Source: a virus. From it: 45,947 bases of DNA. Below the pieces are notes generated by a model that saw only the letters and a list, made by a program, of their open reading frames with translations, was not told the DNA's origin and made no database searches. Below, in pieces: positions 1-6,108 of this stretch. The stretch is taken from positions 1-45,947 of IMG/VR virus record IMGVR_UViG_3300037486_000223; one strand, written 5' to 3'. Position numbers and translations under genes: made by a program. Position 1 is the stretch's first letter. The number at the start of each line of letters is the position of its first letter.

Positions 1-116
1 CCACACCCAACGCCAACCAACCAGCCCGACCACACCCAACGCCAACCAACCAGCCCGACCACACCCAACGCCAACCAACCAGCCCGACCACACCCAACGC
101 CAACCAACCAGCCCGA
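1..116. repeat. 29-bp tandem repeat (minisatellite), four copies
   Basis: Four perfect head-to-tail copies of a 29-bp unit beginning ccacacccaacgccaaccaa start at positions 1, 30, 59 and 88. The array stops at about 118 and may continue to the left of the window. There are no spacers between units. The unit is strand-asymmetric, C/A on plus and G/T on minus, with no long open frame. It could be a terminal or structural repeat, a protein-binding array or an assembly edge; the sequence does not decide. Confidence 0.95.
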
Positions 117-1279
117 CCAACGGTTATAGACCTAGGCAACAAGTCGCGTTCGCTAACAGTGGTTCCGGATCTTTTCCGTAACCTGTCTTCTTCTATCCAT
201 CAGCATCCTCTTCTATCTGTCATCCTCTTCCATTCATCTTGTTTTGTAGGCTCATCTTCTGTTCGGTCGTGCGTTGCCTACGGTTGCAAGGCTAGGTTGT
301 GTTGTGTGCTATTGTGGCGTTGTGTGCTGGTATCCGTGTCGTCGTCTGTTCTGCTTGTTTCGCTTGTTCTGCTGTTCCGCTGGTTGGTTGTGTGCTTAGG
401 TGCTAGGGTGCGAATAAAATTGAGACGCACTAATTTTGTGCTAGGCAGTCACCTCACCATCATTTTTCTTCCAGAAGTTCAACACCCACACCCCTAGAAT
501 TCTGCGTCGTCTATCCATCAAATTCACCTAGGAAAATAGGTCCGCAAGAGGAATAGACACACCAACAGACACACAAAAATAATACCGCTTGGCATTATTT
601 GCGTAGCGTGTAATTGCCAAACCAATCTAGTTCCTTGGTGTGTGTGCTATGGGTATATAGAGTACTGTTTACTAGAATAGATAGAGGAAGAATAGATAGA
701 GTGACAAGACCCAGATTATTCCTAGTCTAGGTTGTGTGGGTGTGTGGCAATACCATATAGGGAAAGGGTGTCGGGTGGGACTTCCCTAGGGACTTCCCTA
801 ATGGATTGAATAAAATGTTCAGCCTAGGAAGACAGCGTGTAATGGATAGAAGACAGACGACTAGATATGTATGTGACTAGAGGATGAGTAGCTTGTGTGG
901 AGTTGGGTATATGGTCTGAGTCTATTGGTCTCTTGGTCTGTCTATTCTATTGTCTCTATGTCTTCATTCACTCTATCTATCTCGGTATGTTCTTTCCTTT
1001 GTGTGTTTCTCTTCTATGTTACTATTCTATCCCTAGGATGGGAATTATTCTGGGATTGATGGTTCATGATTTATTCATGATGGGTTTGGCATTATTGAAT
1101 TGGGCAATAGTTAGTGAATGTGTGAAGAGAGTATGGAGTGGGTTATGAGTGCGTGGACGGTGAAATGTTGTTTGTGTGTTATGGGGTGTACCATTGGGGT
1201 GGATTGGCTGCTATGGATGTGGAGGGTGGTTGGCGTGTAACATGTTGATAATAGGGACGCGAGGGAGACGTGTTGTATG
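117..1279. other. long non-coding region rich in CTAG and short repeats
   Basis: I see no convincing gene. Plus-strand open frames here have low-complexity, Cys/Val/Ser-rich translations and poor ribosome sites. Contents: CTAG at 15 places in bases 1-1200, about three times the uniform expectation; a 12-bp unit gggacttcccta duplicated at 777-800; scattered gatagata-like runs at 660-710; and a hairpin element at 581-603 that recurs near 1585. At over 1 kb it is the largest gene-free stretch of the window, so a regulatory, packaging or terminal role is possible. Confidence 0.6.
581..603 (-). terminator. hairpin with U-tract, minus-strand terminator candidate (copy 1)
   Basis: On the minus strand a short imperfect stem (AATAATGC, loop, GCGGTATT) is followed by ATTTTTGTG. 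A near copy lies at 1585-1607, next to the methyltransferase stop codon. Repetition of the whole element argues it is functional, either as an intrinsic terminator or as a transcript-end structure. Confidence 0.45.
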
Positions 1280-1516
1280 CTATGGATTTTGTGGGTTGTG
1301 CGTAGTGGGCGATACCGTTAGTTTGTCTTTATTGAGAGTGAGCGAGAAGGCTTGTAGCCACTTGATAACACGAGCGACTTCTGGGATTGGCAGCGGGGTG
1401 TCTTGGTGCCATACTCCCCATCCTGCTATGGCTCTATGTTCTACTTCAAACTGGTCTAGTTTGGCAAACGTGCTCAGAAACACTGTGATGTCGTTTGGGG
1501 TTGGAGGTGTGTTCAT
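1280..1516 (-). CDS. hypothetical protein, 78 aa
   Basis: I do not recognise this protein. The start MNTPPTPND at 1516 is preferred over the longer frame from 1567 because AGGAG lies about 10 bases upstream of it. The protein looks soluble, with a helical middle rich in hydrophobic and charged residues and a Thr/Asn/Pro-rich tail. It is the last recognisable minus-strand gene before the non-coding left end. A plus-strand frame at 1176-1544 covers the same bases but has no good ribosome site and an unlikely composition. Confidence 0.55.
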   Translation of the reverse strand: MNTPPTPNDITVFLSTFAKLDQFEVEHRAIAGWGVWHQDTPLPIPEVARVIKWLQAFSLTLNKDKLTVSPTTHNPQNP

Positions 1517-1584
1517 TTGTGTGTGGCTCCTAGGGTATATGTGAATGAGATTGGGTGATATTAACATTTGGAGTGGTATATGTT

Positions 1585-1607
1585 AATACCGCTTGGCGTT
1601 ATTTTTT
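1585..1607. terminator. hairpin element (copy 2) at the methyltransferase stop
   Basis: A near copy of the 581-603 element: AATACCGC-TT-GGCGTTATT followed on plus by a T run. The stem overlaps the last codons and stop of the gene ending at 1599. On minus it is followed by AACATATACC rather than a clean U-tract, so termination in that direction is less certain than for copy 1. Confidence 0.35.
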
Positions 1608-2255
1608 GCAGATAAACAGCTTTCTGCGTCGTGCGTTTCCTCCCGACTCTCCGTCCCCGTGATACGTTACTTTCTTGAATCCAGCGTTGATGAGGCGAGC
1701 GTGTAAGACCTTGAGTGTTTGCGAGCGGTCTTGAATGTTGGATTCAAAGTAGCAGGTGTCAAGTGTTGCGTTGGCTACTAGCCTAGCAAAGCCATCTCTG
1801 TCGGTCAGGTATTCGTCTACAGAGCAAGCGAACACGACGTCGCCTTGATGGGTGGGTGTGGTTAGAGTCTGTTGGAGGTTGAAGTCGGCGTGGGCAAACT
1901 CTGCATCTAGGTTATAGAGCTTTGCGACCTTGTTGCACCACTCGACACGTTCGGTGTTGAATTCGTAGCCACGAACTGAGACTGCTCCTAGGTTGAGTGC
2001 CTCCCAGCTGAGTGCTCCCATGTTGGAGCCGAACTCGACGAGGCTGAGGCCCTCAAGTGTTTTTATTCCATAATCTAAGTACCGAATGGTTGTATCACGA
2101 AGGTTCCGCATGTCTTCGAAGTCAGGCAGGTTGATCGAAGCATACAGACCGCTTGTTCTGTTTTTGGATAGTCGTCGTCCTCCTCCCGACAGGCGGATGA
2201 GTTCTTGCCTGAGGGTGAGGACTTGGCGTGTGTCGGTGCTTTTTGTCAGTTCCAT
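1599..2255 (-). CDS. class I SAM-dependent methyltransferase-like protein
   Basis: The 218-aa protein carries a Rossmann-type motif I near residues 73-81 (VEFGSNMGA) followed by an acidic strand end, GYEFN, at about 97-100. This is the usual S-adenosylmethionine-binding layout of class I methyltransferases. The C-terminus is basic (NARRRKLFICKK). A ribosome site AAGGAA sits 7 bases before the ATG. The gene overlaps the upstream 67-aa gene by one base (TAATG). The substrate is not evident: small molecule, sugar, nucleic acid or protein are all possible. Its place beside a P-loop kinase makes a nucleotide or DNA-modification role worth testing. The fold is fairly sure; the function is unknown. 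Confidence 0.7.
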   Translation of the reverse strand: MELTKSTDTRQVLTLRQELIRLSGGGRRLSKNRTSGLYASINLPDFEDMRNLRDTTIRYLDYGIKTLEGLSLVEFGSNMGALSWEALNLGAVSVRGYEFNTERVEWCNKVAKLYNLDAEFAHADFNLQQTLTTPTHQGDVVFACSVDEYLTDRDGFARLVANATLDTCYFESNIQDRSQTLKVLHARLINAGFKKVTYHGDGESGGNARRRKLFICKK

Positions 2256-2458
2256 TAGGTGTTCCTTTCGTGGGTTGTTTTATTCAAATAGTCGTTTAGT
2301 TCTGTTGGGTGTTCACGCTGTGTGGAGGCACACCCACTGAACTCGTTTTCTGCTAGGCGTGTCAGGTGCTCGTCGCTTCCGTGGTAAAGCACACACAAGG
2401 CTCGGGTCAGGCTGTCGAGCAGTTGTTTGAGTTGTTTCGTGGTGTCTGTTTCAGGCAT
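2255..2458 (-). CDS. hypothetical protein, 67 aa
   Basis: A small, helical, charged protein that I do not recognise. It starts with ATG preceded by AGGAA at 6 bases, overlaps the end of the kinase gene (to 2451) by 8 bases, and its stop shares one base with the methyltransferase start. This tight packing makes it a credible member of a kinase, small protein, methyltransferase operon. Confidence 0.6.
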   Translation of the reverse strand: MPETDTTKQLKQLLDSLTRALCVLYHGSDEHLTRLAENEFSGCASTQREHPTELNDYLNKTTHERNT

Positions 2459-2984
2459 GGTGCATTCCTAGAATAAACTGAAAAATTGTCTTGTAGTCGT
2501 CGGGGGTGTTGTTTGCCATTGGTGTTATGAAGGGGTGTCGTTTCAGCATATTTTGGTTTCTGCGTTCCTTCAGTCTTATCTGTTTCATTTGCTGGTTGTC
2601 TTGCCGTTTCATGTGGCGAAGAAAACACGTTTCCTCTGTTACCGTGAGCATGATAAACGTGCAGTCGAACCGAGGCCGGATCCTCTCGATAACGACGTCC
2701 TTGTACACTCGGTCCCCCTCGAACACAACTAGGCTGTCGGGGTGAGTGGCTTCTACCCAAAGGAGAAAATCAAACACGTTGGACTCGAGTTCGGGGTGGT
2801 ACATGAAGTCCGTTCCTGGATAGCGGCTCTTGTCGTACTTGCCTATGGCAAACAGCCTACGAGCAGGATTGTACTCGAACACAATGTTTTTGAACGCACC
2901 ACGCTTGCGAGTTGGACCTAAGAGTTGCCTGACAAGGTAGCTCTTGCCCGACGCCATGTCGCCGCCAATACCTAACACCTTCAT
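2451..2984 (-). CDS. P-loop kinase, possibly DNA-base or nucleotide kinase-like
   Basis: The 177-aa protein has an N-terminal Walker A motif (GGDMASGKS, residues 7-15). Later come GKYD with GTD at 57-59, and VVFEGDR at 87-92, the likely Walker B/substrate region. A GKYD...GTD...FEGDR pattern resembles what I remember of phage P-loop kinases that phosphorylate 5-hydroxymethyluracil in DNA. That is recall, not a search result, and other nucleotide kinases could share it. GGAGG lies 11 bases before the ATG, and a TATAAATA box lies about 42-49 bases upstream. It is the first gene of a short operon with a methyltransferase. Confidence 0.65.
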   Translation of the reverse strand: MKVLGIGGDMASGKSYLVRQLLGPTRKRGAFKNIVFEYNPARRLFAIGKYDKSRYPGTDFMYHPELESNVFDFLLWVEATHPDSLVVFEGDRVYKDVVIERIRPRFDCTFIMLTVTEETCFLRHMKRQDNQQMKQIRLKERRNQNMLKRHPFITPMANNTPDDYKTIFQFILGMHHA

Positions 2985-3025
2985 GCTTGCGTTATCCTCC
3001 GTTGTGTGGTGGTTGGTTCCAATTC

Positions 3026-3033
3026 TATTTATA
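3026..3033 (-). promoter_or_regulatory. TATAAATA box, candidate late-type promoter for the kinase operon
   Basis: On the minus strand TATAAATA matches the T4 late-promoter core exactly, with no recognisable -35 element upstream. It lies 42-49 bases before the kinase start. Since only one such box was found before a gene in this window, it may instead be an ordinary AT-rich -10 or chance. Confidence 0.3.
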
Positions 3034-3134
3034 TATTGATTTTTTGGCGAGTGGTATTCCTTTTTGGAAATATTGCATTCTAGATATTTCAGTTGGTTAG
3101 ATACCAGAGGACTGTGGAAAAATGTTTTTTTTTG

Positions 3135-3174
3135 GTGCTTACATAGGCACGGAAAACGTGCTTACATAGGCACG
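3135..3174. repeat. twin 17-bp direct repeat with internal dyad
   Basis: The 17-mer gtgcttacataggcacg occurs at 3135-3151 and again at 3158-3174, a 23-base period of about two helical turns. Each copy contains inverted arms GTGC/GCAC (CGTGC/GCACG in the second). The arrangement suits a pair of operator sites or two small RNA hairpins, upstream of the plus-strand gene at 3341. Confidence 0.6.
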
Positions 3175-3259
3175 TCTCAATTGGATGCATTGTTACATCC
3201 CATCTGGGTGTTGTCGGTATGTTGTCGGAGTGTCGTCGCTTTTTCTGTTTGAGCATATT

Positions 3260-3315
3260 TTATTTGATTAAAGATATGCTTGACAAGACTGCTCTCAAAG
3301 GTAAATTCTTAAGAT
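3260..3315 (+). pseudogene. degenerate copy of the 5' part of the 3341 gene
   Basis: Bases 3260-3315 align with 3349-3403, the start of the downstream 57-aa gene, with roughly three quarters identity and about one indel. In the matching frame it reads YLIKDMLDKTALKGK, against YLTKDLLRKVLSKVK in the gene. It has no good start codon and its frame closes inside the gene. It looks like a decayed tandem duplication, or a leader derived from the coding sequence. Confidence 0.5.
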
Positions 3316-3340
3316 CAAACATATTTTTGGAGGAATTAAC

Positions 3341-3514
3341 ATGTTATCTTATTTGACAAAAGATCTGCTTCGCAAGGTACTCTCAAAAGTGAAATCTGAA
3401 GATTTGCTTGTTGAACTAAGCAAACTTGAGGACACTAGGATTGAGGCCGAAGAGCTCACCGTTCTTATTAAAGAAGAGCTTGACACTCGCACAGTTCCTG
3501 CACCACAACTGTGA
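3341..3514 (+). CDS. small helical acidic protein, 57 aa
   Basis: This is one of the few plus-strand genes in the left half. It starts ATG at 3341 after GGAGG (8 bases) and ends TGA at 3514. The protein begins MLSYLTKDLLRKVL and is predicted almost wholly helical and amphipathic, with heptad-like Leu/Ile spacing and many Lys/Glu, ending in a TVPAPQL tail. I do not recognise a family. It has its own terminator at 3564-3597 and a divergent neighbour at 2984. The independent cassette suggests separate regulation, for example an early host-takeover or anti-repressor protein, which is inference only. Confidence 0.7.
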   Translation: MLSYLTKDLLRKVLSKVKSEDLLVELSKLEDTRIEAEELTVLIKEELDTRTVPAPQL

Positions 3515-3563
3515 AGTGAAATTCGAAGTGGGAGAGTGACTACCATGAGCACTCCATAAGGTT

Positions 3564-3597
3564 AGAGGGGGATGGTCATTCACTGTCCCTCTTTTTG
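3564..3597 (+). terminator. intrinsic terminator after the 57-aa gene
   Basis: AGAGGG on the left pairs with CCCTCT on the right, followed by a T-rich run (CTTTTTG). It lies between the plus-strand gene and the convergent minus-strand gene that ends at 3605. Confidence 0.65.
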
Positions 3598-3604
3598 TTG
3601 CCTT

Positions 3605-3907
3605 TTAGATTTGGAGTAGATAGTCTGCTAATTTTTTGAGTACCTTCTTGTAGCCTTTGTATCTGTCGGGTGCGTACATTGTTACTTCAACATTCCAGTT
3701 CTCAGCGTGTCCAACTCTAATCAACCTAAATCTAATAAAATCTGCGTTATTCTCCTTGGCGTTTTTCCACAGTCTATCTAGCAGCTCATTGTCAAATCCG
3801 TCGCTCCGCACACTGTCTGGATTGTAGTTTGGATTTTTTATTTCGATACAAAGATCAGATATGGATTCCATCTTCTTTAGCGTCTCTTCAAAATTCTTGC
3901 TCATCAT
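3605..3907 (-). CDS. hypothetical protein, 100 aa
   Basis: I do not recognise this protein. It is soluble, with an acidic helical start, a middle with RFRLIRVGH and NVEVTMYAP that looks like beta strands, and a helical Lys-rich C-terminus. The start overlaps the stop of the gene before it (ATGA), indicating translational coupling. It is the last gene of the 4750-3605 run, just before the terminator region. Confidence 0.6.
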   Translation of the reverse strand: MMSKNFEETLKKMESISDLCIEIKNPNYNPDSVRSDGFDNELLDRLWKNAKENNADFIRFRLIRVGHAENWNVEVTMYAPDRYKGYKKVLKKLADYLLQI

Positions 3908-4122
3908 TTTACTCTACTGAATATTATGTCATCGTATTCTTGCCGTACTAGGTCGCATAGCTCAAGGTGTCCAGACAGTTTGAGTGGACTGCATACTGTC
4001 ATTGCTTTCACATGTTGAGCCATCCGTCCAGCCCAGAACAGTGCTTTGTCGCACTTTGGTTCTCGCTGCAACCAGTAGTCCAGCTCTTTGCGGTATTCTT
4101 CTATTATTTCGTATTTATTCAT
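3904..4122 (-). CDS. hypothetical protein, 72 aa
   Basis: The start MNKYEIIEEYRK at 4122 is chosen because GGGA lies 9 bases before the ATG; a TTG five codons upstream is an alternative. It is a small helical protein with several aromatic residues (DYWLQ, LFWAGRMAQHVKAM). It follows the 50-aa membrane-protein gene by a few bases and is coupled to the next gene by ATGA. No family recognised. Confidence 0.6.
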   Translation of the reverse strand: MNKYEIIEEYRKELDYWLQREPKCDKALFWAGRMAQHVKAMTVCSPLKLSGHLELCDLVRQEYDDIIFSRVK

Positions 4123-4127
4123 ATCTA

Positions 4128-4280
4128 TTATTCCCAAGGCTTGAATAATTCTTTACCAATGATAATGTCTTTATTTTCCCTGCAATCAACTATGAAAAAG
4201 TAGAATATAAATATGACTGGAAAAAGGAAGAATAACCCTACAAATACCGTGAAATTAAATAGTATCCTCAATAGTCTCAT
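4128..4280 (-). CDS. small membrane protein, 50 aa
   Basis: ATG at 4280, TAA at 4128. The protein begins MRLLRILFNFTVFVG and continues as a long hydrophobic stretch to about residue 31 (FFIVD), so one membrane helix with the polar C-terminal 20 residues outside. GGAG from the end of the upstream gene lies about 12 bases before the start. Close packing on both sides supports it as real. Function unknown. Confidence 0.6.
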   Translation of the reverse strand: MRLLRILFNFTVFVGLFFLFPVIFIFYFFIVDCRENKDIIIGKELFKPWE

Positions 4281-4286
4281 GACTTA

Positions 4287-4595
4287 TTAAAACTCCGTCT
4301 TTTTTGTTTTTCTTTTTCTAATAAAACCTTCTCTATATTTCATTGCTTTGGTTTGCTCTGGTCTACCTGTCGGTGGTTCCGGTATTTCGTAGCCTAGGGC
4401 AATCAACTCCCAAATCCTATTCCTCACAGTGCGTATTGGGATTTTCAGTTCAATGGACGTGTGTGTTCTGTTCCCGTTGTTCTTATGCAGGACGGAAATG
4501 AAATACGCTGCTACGAGTTCAAATATGGTTGTCCCTCGTTCTACGAGGCCAACAATCTGAAATAACTCCTCGTCTAGCTTGCGTATTGGTATCAT
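4287..4595 (-). CDS. Fis-type helix-turn-helix protein
   Basis: The 102-aa protein (ATG at 4595 after AGGTG; a GTG two codons earlier is possible) contains GNRTHTSIELKIPIRTVRN near residues 40-60. This matches the Fis/NtrC-C-terminal type of helix-turn-helix, usually GNRT..A..L.I...T...K. After it comes GYEIPEPPTGRP and a very basic tail. It probably binds DNA and may regulate phage genes. A basic C-terminus on a bare HTH without an AAA+ domain is typical of stand-alone phage regulators. Its start overlaps the stop of the 50-aa membrane protein upstream. Confidence 0.6.
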   Translation of the reverse strand: MIPIRKLDEELFQIVGLVERGTTIFELVAAYFISVLHKNNGNRTHTSIELKIPIRTVRNRIWELIALGYEIPEPPTGRPEQTKAMKYREGFIRKRKTKKTEF

Positions 4596-4597
4596 AG

Positions 4598-4750
4598 TCA
4601 CCTAAAGTGTTTGATTAGCCATACAACTATGTCGTAACATTTCCAAATACTGAGTGGAATGAGGATAACAATTATCACTCCCATTCGCACAACTAGGTCG
4701 CCTAACGTCTTAACATACTTCCAATTACATCCATCTCCGAATATCATCAT
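4598..4750 (-). CDS. small membrane protein, 50 aa
   Basis: ATG at 4750 behind a strong GAGGAG site, TGA at 4598. After a polar start with MMIFGDGCNWKYVKTLGD comes one membrane helix (VVRMGVIIVILIPLSIW) and a short basic tail. It is the first gene of the run, directly downstream of the tRNA-like element, and ends at the start of the HTH gene. No family recognised. Confidence 0.65.
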   Translation of the reverse strand: MMIFGDGCNWKYVKTLGDLVVRMGVIIVILIPLSIWKCYDIVVWLIKHFR

Positions 4751-4786
4751 CACTGACTCCTCTAATCCACCATGCCGGATAGTGGA

Positions 4787-4882
4787 TGCGGAAAGCTAGG
4801 ACTCGAACCTAGCCAACCAGCTATTGTCGCGTGTATTCACTGGTGTCCCTACGGGAAGTGTCTACCGCTCCACCATTTCCGC
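4787..4882 (-). tRNA. tRNA-like element (Leu-type D-arm), degenerate or unusual
   Basis: Read on the minus strand, the 96 bases begin GCGGAAA and end TTTCCGCA, giving a 7-bp acceptor stem plus discriminator. Next is TGGTGGAGCGGTAGACAC, a D-arm like that of tRNA-Leu. Near the 3' end is a perfect T-arm, CTAGG-TTCGAGT-CCTAG. The middle is not canonical: hairpin TCCC-GTA-GGGA sits where the anticodon arm should start, then ACCAG/CTGGT closes a 19-base loop. One extra C lies between T-stem and acceptor. No CCA is encoded. I cannot assign an anticodon. It may be a decayed tRNA, an att-site remnant or a structural mimic. Confidence 0.55.
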
Positions 4883-5089
4883 ACAAAATATTTCATCTAT
4901 CCTAGCACAATTCACTATTCGTACACTAGCCATCTGTTGTTGAAATTTCGGAATTTCTTCTGCTCTTCTTATTCTACTGTAGCAGTAATTCACTAGGGAG
5001 TTAAGTGTCAGGGAGATGTCGTCTCCCCTAATTCCCTTGTCCACTAGAATAGATTTCACCTCTTTTTTTATTTCTACCTTCAGCTTCAA
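4862..5089 (-). CDS. hypothetical protein, 75 aa, 3' end inside the tRNA-like element
   Basis: The start is probably TTG at 5089, since GGAG lies 10 bases before it; GTG a few codons later is an alternative. The protein is helical and charged at the N-terminus (KLKVEIKKEVKSILV). Its last codons (C-A-E-M-V-E-R, stop) are spelled by the acceptor and D-arm of the tRNA-like element, an overlap of 21 bases. It overlaps the upstream gene by 62 bases. No family recognised. Confidence 0.45.
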   Translation of the reverse strand: MKLKVEIKKEVKSILVDKGIRGDDISLTLNSLVNYCYSRIRRAEEIPKFQQQMASVRIVNCARIDEIFCAEMVER

Positions 5090-5312
5090 TTCTATCTAAC
5101 TCCATCAAAATAGATTCTCTACATAACTTACGAAAATAGTCAAAAGAACTAGACTCTACTATTCTAATATCACTGAAATTTATATTTTCACACACGCTGT
5201 AAACAGTCCGTTCTCGCCCTATGCAGTTTCCAATAATTAAACAGGATACCGAGCATGTAAACACAATCAAACCGTACTCACGTTGTATCTGTGATCTAGA
5301 CTTCAGTCCCAT
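5028..5312 (-). CDS. hypothetical protein with one membrane segment, 94 aa
   Basis: It starts MGLKSRSQIQREYG at 5312 after AAGGA and GGGGA, overlapping the end of the upstream gene by 10 bases. Residues about 14-32 (GLIVFTCSVSCLIIGNCIG) form a likely membrane segment, followed by a polar domain. No family recognised. The long overlap with the next gene casts mild doubt on one of the two ends. Confidence 0.5.
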   Translation of the reverse strand: MGLKSRSQIQREYGLIVFTCSVSCLIIGNCIGRERTVYSVCENINFSDIRIVESSSFDYFRKLCRESILMELDRIEAEGRNKKRGEIYSSGQGN

Positions 5313-5611
5313 TCCCCATTTTCCTTCATGGCAGCAATCACATCTAGGTTTCTAATAAACATTTTTCCACTCTTCTTTCTCGCATCAGACTTTCTTTCTA
5401 GAAACCTTCCTGCAAGATTTTGGTTCCCCCTAACCCACACCATCTTGTATCCCTCGATGTCTTGGCGTGTTGCTTCTGGATTTTGCGACACTCCAGCTTC
5501 CACAAAATATTCTAACTGTTTTATGAAATGCTCTATCATTCCTAGGTTGTCTTCAAACGCTAATTTCACATGATCCCAAGGTGCGTCTATCTCATAGGTA
5601 CTCGTTTCCAT
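5303..5611 (-). CDS. hypothetical protein, 102 aa
   Basis: The start METSTYEIDAPWDHVK at 5611 is chosen because the longer frame (to 5779) would run 188 bases through the Cys-rich gene upstream; from 5611 the overlap is 20 bases. The protein is soluble with a helical core (EHFIKQLEYFVEAG) and a basic segment (RKSDARKKSGK). No family recognised. Confidence 0.55.
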   Translation of the reverse strand: METSTYEIDAPWDHVKLAFEDNLGMIEHFIKQLEYFVEAGVSQNPEATRQDIEGYKMVWVRGNQNLAGRFLERKSDARKKSGKMFIRNLDVIAAMKENGEWD

Positions 5612-5807
5612 TTCTATCCATCCATCTTTTTGCTTGTGGGTTTTTTCCGCGATATACGGAGCCTCTTGAATTTTCTGTTCTATTGTATCCACAGTACATG
5701 CAGTCTTCACACGAGAACGGTGGTTCGTACTCACATTCAAACTCACCTGTATGTGGATCTTTGTAGCCTTTACACCCATCTCTAGGCGGCGTGTCTATCT
5801 TTTTCAT
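5592..5807 (-). CDS. small Cys-rich protein, possible zinc-binding, 71 aa
   Basis: ATG at 5807 overlaps the TGA of the 31-aa membrane protein (ATGA). Residues 12-39 hold five cysteines, including CEDCMYC, suggesting a small metal-binding fold. The C-terminus is basic and polar (NPQAKRWMDRNGNEYL). No family recognised. The composition suits a zinc-ribbon adaptor that binds nucleic acid or protein. Confidence 0.55.
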   Translation of the reverse strand: MKKIDTPPRDGCKGYKDPHTGEFECEYEPPFSCEDCMYCGYNRTENSRGSVYRGKNPQAKRWMDRNGNEYL

Positions 5808-5899
5808 TTGATACCCATGAAGTAGATAACGACGAGCAGGATAACGACAACAAAGCACAACTCTGTTGTCGTTAAGCTCGCAAACATTGTGTCAAGCAT
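5804..5899 (-). CDS. very small membrane protein, 31 aa
   Basis: ATG at 5899 behind GAGGGA, TGA at 5804. The sequence reads MLDTMFASLTTTELC and then a continuous hydrophobic helix (FVVVILLVVIYFMG). It is nested between two genes, with its start inside the upstream gene's end and an ATGA overlap downstream. The spacing and ribosome site are good for so short a frame. Function unknown. Confidence 0.5.
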   Translation of the reverse strand: MLDTMFASLTTTELCFVVVILLVVIYFMGIK

Positions 5900-6107
5900 T
5901 GTCGTCCCTCTCTTTGTCTACCGAGGGCTCGTCTGCCGTATCTCGTTCATGGCTGGTTGGCACTCTTCCATCTAAACCAAAAAGATATGCCTTATATACC
6001 AATGGCAGTAGGTCTACCGAAGAACAGATCTGGCTGACGTCATACTCAGCAGCCATCCTGTTCAGCACTCTCAAATCTCGTCCCATAATCTCATCATCCA
6101 ATCTCAT
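5892..6107 (-). CDS. hypothetical protein, 71 aa
   Basis: A short acidic protein starting MRLDDEIMGRDLRVLNRMA just after the endoglucanase stop. Its C-terminal 20 residues are strongly charged and probably disordered. No family recognised. It is coupled to the next tiny gene. Confidence 0.5.
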   Translation of the reverse strand: MRLDDEIMGRDLRVLNRMAAEYDVSQICSSVDLLPLVYKAYLFGLDGRVPTSHERDTADEPSVDKERDDNA

Positions 6108-6108
6108 C

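Noticed and set aside
1-116. CRISPR array
   Set aside because: The repeats abut with no spacers, so it is a tandem repeat rather than a CRISPR.
159-497. 112-aa plus-strand frame in the left non-coding region
   Set aside because: Low-complexity Ser/Val/Leu/Cys-rich translation driven by the G/T bias, no credible ribosome site and no partner gene.
897-1148. 83-aa hydrophobic plus-strand frame
   Set aside because: The start is GTG in a T/G-rich run without a good ribosome site; hydrophobicity follows from T-rich codons. Kept as unlikely, not impossible.
1176-1544. 122-aa plus-strand frame
   Set aside because: It covers the minus-strand 78-aa gene, which has a proper ribosome site and better composition.
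4202-4212. Plus-strand TATAAATA as a late promoter
   Set aside because: It lies inside a minus-strand gene with no plus-strand gene downstream.
5612-5779. N-terminal extension of the 102-aa gene
   Set aside because: It would overlap the Cys-rich gene by 188 bases on the same strand; the internal ATG gives a normal short overlap.
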